DNA of 64,000 nucleotides from Amycolatopsis rubida (lineage in GTDB: Bacteria; Actinomycetota; Actinomycetes; Mycobacteriales; Pseudonocardiaceae). The position numbers were made by a program, and so were the translations under genes. The stretch lies in assembly GCF_900115345.1 (NCBI RefSeq), contig NZ_FOWC01000008.1, positions 1 through 64,000 on the forward strand, given 5' to 3'. The notes under the pieces are model-generated. The model did no database searches, was not told the DNA's origin, and saw only the letters and a program-made list of their open reading frames with translations. Position 1 is the stretch's first letter, and each line of letters starts with the position of its first letter. This document shows positions 60,907 through 64,000 of this stretch, piece after piece.

Positions 60907-61119
60907 TCAAGGCGGCCCGGCGGGGGAGGGCAGGTCCGTGCGGCGGCACCAGTCCACGGCCGGTGCTCCGGCCCGCATCCCGTTGCAGGACATCATGATC
61001 GGCTGCACCTCCCGGCCGCTGCCGTCGTCGAAAGCGAACTGTCTCGTGCCGCGGAACGCAGTGACCGGAGGGCTCGCCCGTTGCTGGCCGCCTGCGGTGA
61101 AAAGGACGCATTCGTCCAC
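60907..61119 (-). CDS. Small hypothetical protein, 70 aa
   Basis: A GTG-started frame encoding a 70-aa protein with natural composition and strong G/C preference in third positions. FRGTRQFAFDDGSGREVQPIMMSCNGM and APAVDWCRRTDLPSP look like real protein. There are three cysteines and no signal peptide or membrane helix. I know no family. It is isolated between the cluster and its LuxR-type regulator and could be part of either. Confidence 0.45.
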   Translation of the reverse strand: MDECVLFTAGGQQRASPPVTAFRGTRQFAFDDGSGREVQPIMMSCNGMRAGAPAVDWCRRTDLPSPAGPP

Positions 61120-61244
61120 TGTGGACGTACCTGCCCGCGGATGGCTTGCCGCGGCGAAGGCGTTGCCGCGCGCGCCTGTCCTGGGGTGCCTTGTGCGACG
61201 TGTGCGAACACCACGGCCTCCGCCTCAACCGGTATCGGTCACAG

Positions 61245-61997
61245 CTATTCTGCTGACACCCGCGTCGGCGGGCATGAACCTTCCCGATCTGAAATGGATC
61301 TCTTCGAGGATCCGGATCCTGTCTCGGCCAGCCGGTGCTCGCGGACCATGGCCGCCGCTTCGGCCCGTCCCCGGACGCCGAGCTTCTCCAGGATCTTGTG
61401 CACGTGGTTTTTCACCGTGGTGAGCTGGACGTGCAGCATGCCCGCGATCTGCTTGTTGGACAGGCCGGATTCCAGCAGCACCGCGATCTCCTGTTCGCGC
61501 GCGGTGAGCTGCGGCAGGGAAACGGCCCGGCGTTCCCTGGCCAGCGCCGCCAGCCGTTCCACGATCCCGGCGGCGACATTCCCCTTGCACGCGAACTCGC
61601 CGCGGGTCGCCGAGCGCAGGGTGTCGAGCAGATCGGTGAACGAGTTCTCCGTGGTGACGTAGCCCGCTATCCCCGCTTCGGCGAAGGACACCACGTCCGC
61701 CGTCCGTTCCGGGATTCCCATCACCACACAGGGAACGTCGCTGAGCCCGGCCAGCCGGTGCAGCGTTTCCAGGCCGTGGCTGCCCGCCATGTCGCCGGTC
61801 ATGTCGAGCAGCAGGACGTCGATCCTGGCCTGCCCGGGCAGTGTCACCGCGGTGTCCGCCTCGGACGTCGCGGCGACCAGTTCGAACCCGTCCTCGACGT
61901 CGAGCAGGTGCGCCAGTCCCTGGCGGTAGATCCGTACCTGGGACACCACGACGACTCTGATCGCCTGCTCCGTGCCCGGACCCGCCGTGCCGCTCAT
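61245..61997 (-). CDS. LuxR/NarL-type response regulator with atypical receiver
   Basis: A 250-aa protein with an N-terminal receiver domain (VVVVSQVRIYRQGLAHLL to AGIAGYVTTENSFTDLL) and a C-terminal LuxR helix-turn-helix (LTAREQEIAVLLESGLSNKQIAGMLHVQLTTVKNHVHKIL). The acidic pair normally at the first strand is replaced by SQ. The likely phosphoacceptor Asp in VLLLDMTGD is kept. No sensor kinase is adjacent, so it may act without phosphorylation or bind a ligand, as in antibiotic pathway regulators. It is the probable regulator of the cluster. Confidence 0.87.
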   Translation of the reverse strand: MSGTAGPGTEQAIRVVVVSQVRIYRQGLAHLLDVEDGFELVAATSEADTAVTLPGQARIDVLLLDMTGDMAGSHGLETLHRLAGLSDVPCVVMGIPERTADVVSFAEAGIAGYVTTENSFTDLLDTLRSATRGEFACKGNVAAGIVERLAALARERRAVSLPQLTAREQEIAVLLESGLSNKQIAGMLHVQLTTVKNHVHKILEKLGVRGRAEAAAMVREHRLAETGSGSSKRSISDREGSCPPTRVSAE

Positions 61998-62142
61998 CCG
62001 CCCCTCCCCGTGTCCAACGTATTCGTTGTACCGCAAACGTTTTCGACGATGAACCCCACTTCGCGCCGGTGGGCGCGTCCGGGCAGCCCGCGGGGCAGTG
62101 CGCGCGAGCACGCCACTGGGTGCGCCGCGCCGCCGGTGCGAA

Positions 62143-63399
62143 TCAGCTGTCGAGCGGCTGCCGGTTCCGGTCCGCCGCGCCGGGCATCGACACGGAGGAA
62201 CCGAAAACGGCGAGGACGGTCAGCGCTCCGCACAGCCACCAGACCCCGGCGGGCCACACGGCCCACAGGGCGACGCCCAGCGCCGGGCCCGCGGCGTAGC
62301 CGACCTGGGTCGCGAACTCCGACAGCGCGATGTAGCGCCCGCGCAGCCGCGGCGGTGCGATCCGGCCCGGATACGCCGTGATGGTAGGGGTTCCGACCAT
62401 CTCGCCCGCGGTCCACACGAGCGTCGCGACCACGAGCACCGCCGCCGACGGCCCGGCCAGGTAGAGCATCATCCCGGCGCCCACCAGGATGTTGCCGAGC
62501 GCGACGGTCGCCCGGTCGGTCATCCGCTGGACGAACCTCGTGATCGGCAGTTCCAGGCAGGTGATCACGAACGCGTTGATCGAGAGCAGCGCGGCGTAGA
62601 AACCGGGTGCGTGCCCCGCCGCCGTCACTTGCAGCGCCAGCGTCGAAATGCTCTGGATGTACACCATCCCGCCGAGGATCATCGCGATGTTGAACACGAT
62701 GAAGCGGGTGTCGGTCAGCACGGCCAGATAGGACGCCGGCCGGCCGGCCGTCTCCGGCGATTCCCGGGCGTCCGCGACCTCTTCGGAGTCTCCGGACGGG
62801 GACGCGTGCGCGACCTCCGAGTGCTTCGGCAGGCTGAACGCGAGCAGCCCGAACGCCACGAGCGCGATCGCGTTGCAGTAGAACATCGCTTCGTAGGAAT
62901 AGGTGATCAGCAGCGCGCCGAGCAGCGGACCGGCCACGGTGCCCACGTTGTAGGCGAGCCGGTAGGCGGCGAACACCATGATGTGCCGCTCCGGCGGGGT
63001 CAGGTCGATGAGCAGCGCCGACGCGGCCGGGCGGTAGGCCTGCGAGGTGAGGCCGACGGCCCCGACGACGCCGACCACCGCCGCGATGTTCGTCAGATGC
63101 GGCAGGACGACCGTGAGCACGCCGGCGACCAGCATGGAGCCGACGATGGTGTGGCGGTAGCCGAGCCGGTCGCTCACCGAACCGCCGATGATGACGCCGA
63201 CCACGGTGCCGACGCCGAACGCTCCCAGCGCGAATCCGGTGCTCGCCGTCGAGAACCCGCGGTCGGTCAGGTACAGCACCAGGTAGACCTGGAGGAAGCT
63301 GCCCAGCCGGTTGATCAGGGTGCCGATCAGGAGCAGCCAGACAGGCCTCGACATTCCCCGGAGCGTCTGAATGACGGAAGGGTGCTCCTCAACGGCCAT
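62143..63399 (-). CDS. MFS transporter
   Basis: A 418-aa carrier with about twelve membrane helices. The family signature between helices 2 and 3 reads GGSVSDRLGYRHTIVGSM, and RLAYNVGTVAGPLLGALL is the helix-5 motif of the drug/H+ antiporter type. A hydrophilic loop near residues 195-215 divides the halves. It lies upstream of the LuxR-type gene in the same direction and is the best candidate for product export and self-resistance. Confidence 0.88.
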   Translation of the reverse strand: MAVEEHPSVIQTLRGMSRPVWLLLIGTLINRLGSFLQVYLVLYLTDRGFSTASTGFALGAFGVGTVVGVIIGGSVSDRLGYRHTIVGSMLVAGVLTVVLPHLTNIAAVVGVVGAVGLTSQAYRPAASALLIDLTPPERHIMVFAAYRLAYNVGTVAGPLLGALLITYSYEAMFYCNAIALVAFGLLAFSLPKHSEVAHASPSGDSEEVADARESPETAGRPASYLAVLTDTRFIVFNIAMILGGMVYIQSISTLALQVTAAGHAPGFYAALLSINAFVITCLELPITRFVQRMTDRATVALGNILVGAGMMLYLAGPSAAVLVVATLVWTAGEMVGTPTITAYPGRIAPPRLRGRYIALSEFATQVGYAAGPALGVALWAVWPAGVWWLCGALTVLAVFGSSVSMPGAADRNRQPLDS

Positions 63400-64000
63400 C
63401 GTGGCTCGCGACCTCGCAGGTCACCGGGACCGGTGAGCGCCGAATGCGCACCGGGGCCGTTGCCGCCCTGGCACGGATCGCACGTCGCGGGCTCGCGGAA
63501 TCATTCGGGTCAAGTGATTGATGCTGACGCATGGTCCCCCAATGGTTGCCTTGCAAGATGTTGCCATGCAAGCTGAGTACGGGTCAATGCTCGGGATTTT
63601 CCGCAACGCGCACGACTTTCAGAAGCAGATTTCGCTGATATGTGTCGCAAACAATCATGGTTTCGTGGTTTCCCGGGAGTAGGTGGCGGGTGCGGGCACC
63701 GTGGCGGGCCGCCCGTGAGGCAACGGGGGCTGATCGGTTCTGCCGCCGGCCCGGGGGCGCTCTTCCCGATCCGAGTATGTGGGCAGATGCATTGCGGCGC
63801 AACGATTTGTGTCCGGAGAGGAAGATGTCGTGCCCGGATTCGTCAGCGTGGAATCGCCAGGCGTCCGGTCTCGGGCAGAGAGAAGATCAAGCCAAGGGCG
63901 CGGCGTCGCGGGAACTGTCAGCAACCCCATTCCGGTGCGCCCCGGCAGGCGGCTCTCGAATGGCGAGGGGAGCAGGCTGCTGCGCCGAACGGTCCCGAAT
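63400..64000. other. Right-edge intergenic region
   Basis: No gene is supported. Bases 63500-63670 are clearly less GC-rich than the rest of the window and probably contain the transporter promoter on the minus strand. Two palindromic cttgcaag/catgcaag words occur near 63553-63575 and might be part of an operator, which is speculative. Confidence 0.45.

Noticed and set aside
40313..64000. Integrated element carrying the whole cluster with tRNA-Val as attachment site
   Set aside because: No integrase, relaxase or direct repeat of the tRNA 3' end is seen inside the window, so an integrated element is only a possibility.

Overview
The window is very GC-rich, with near-universal G/C at third codon positions, frequent GTG starts and 1- or 4-base gene overlaps. 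It carries an F420-dependent glucose-6-phosphate dehydrogenase, an SsgA-family sporulation/division protein, a PucR regulator and an IdeR/DmdR-type iron box. Together these point to a filamentous actinobacterium; the overall style fits Amycolatopsis or a related Pseudonocardiales genus. That placement is inference from gene content only.

Left part (1-40 kb) is chromosomal accessory and metabolic sequence. It opens with a gene-poor 1.17 kb holding a dispersed inverted repeat and a 13-copy 14-bp array, then an acyltransferase-3 membrane protein, a shattered DUF4097 lipoprotein gene, a 35-bp repeat array and yggT. Next come an IlvD/Edd-type dehydratase with a decayed fumarylacetoacetase-family partner, an alginate-lyase-family secreted protein, a small CBM48-like protein, a 30-bp repeat array with two more dispersed inverted repeats, TetR plus enoyl-CoA hydratase genes, and two crcB fluoride-channel genes. 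A compact operon at 10.98-19.43 kb joins an NCS1 permease, a hydantoinase-A-like protein, three DUF917 paralogues, an SDR lacking its catalytic lysine and a PucR regulator. I read it as uptake and breakdown of hydantoin-like or thiohydantoin-like compounds. Then follow an XRE regulator with an SDR, an S33 peptidase, RraA-like protein, Ogt, a siderophore-interacting protein behind an iron box, a repetitive membrane protein, a GH76 enzyme with a scrambled 3' end, fgd, a winged-helix regulator, a frameshifted hydrolase, a large sortase-anchored surface protein, a beta-helix lipoprotein, a DyP peroxidase, a Val-Cys-Gly tRNA cluster, ssgA-like and a second valine tRNA.

Right part (40.5-63.4 kb) is a biosynthetic gene cluster, all on the minus strand. 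In order of transcription it encodes an orphan 117-aa protein, ATP-grasp ligase, DUF885 putative metallopeptidase, thioesterase, two acyl-CoA dehydrogenase subunits, an NRPS A-T protein, a FAD oxidase, a free carrier protein, an NRPS C-A-T-esterase, MbtH, a stand-alone A domain, a YqcI/YcgG (GntA-type) heme N-hydroxylase, an SDR, an arginine:X amidinotransferase, a GNAT fused to a [2Fe-2S] ferredoxin, and a MOSC protein. A LuxR-type regulator and an MFS exporter lie upstream on the same strand. The last five cluster genes form a nearly gapless cassette that looks able to make, N-hydroxylate and possibly re-reduce a guanidine group. I regard this as the most likely undescribed system here. Its product is unknown to me.

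At least four genes in the left part are broken by one or more frameshifts. Either this is a graveyard region or the assembly contains indel errors; read data would decide.
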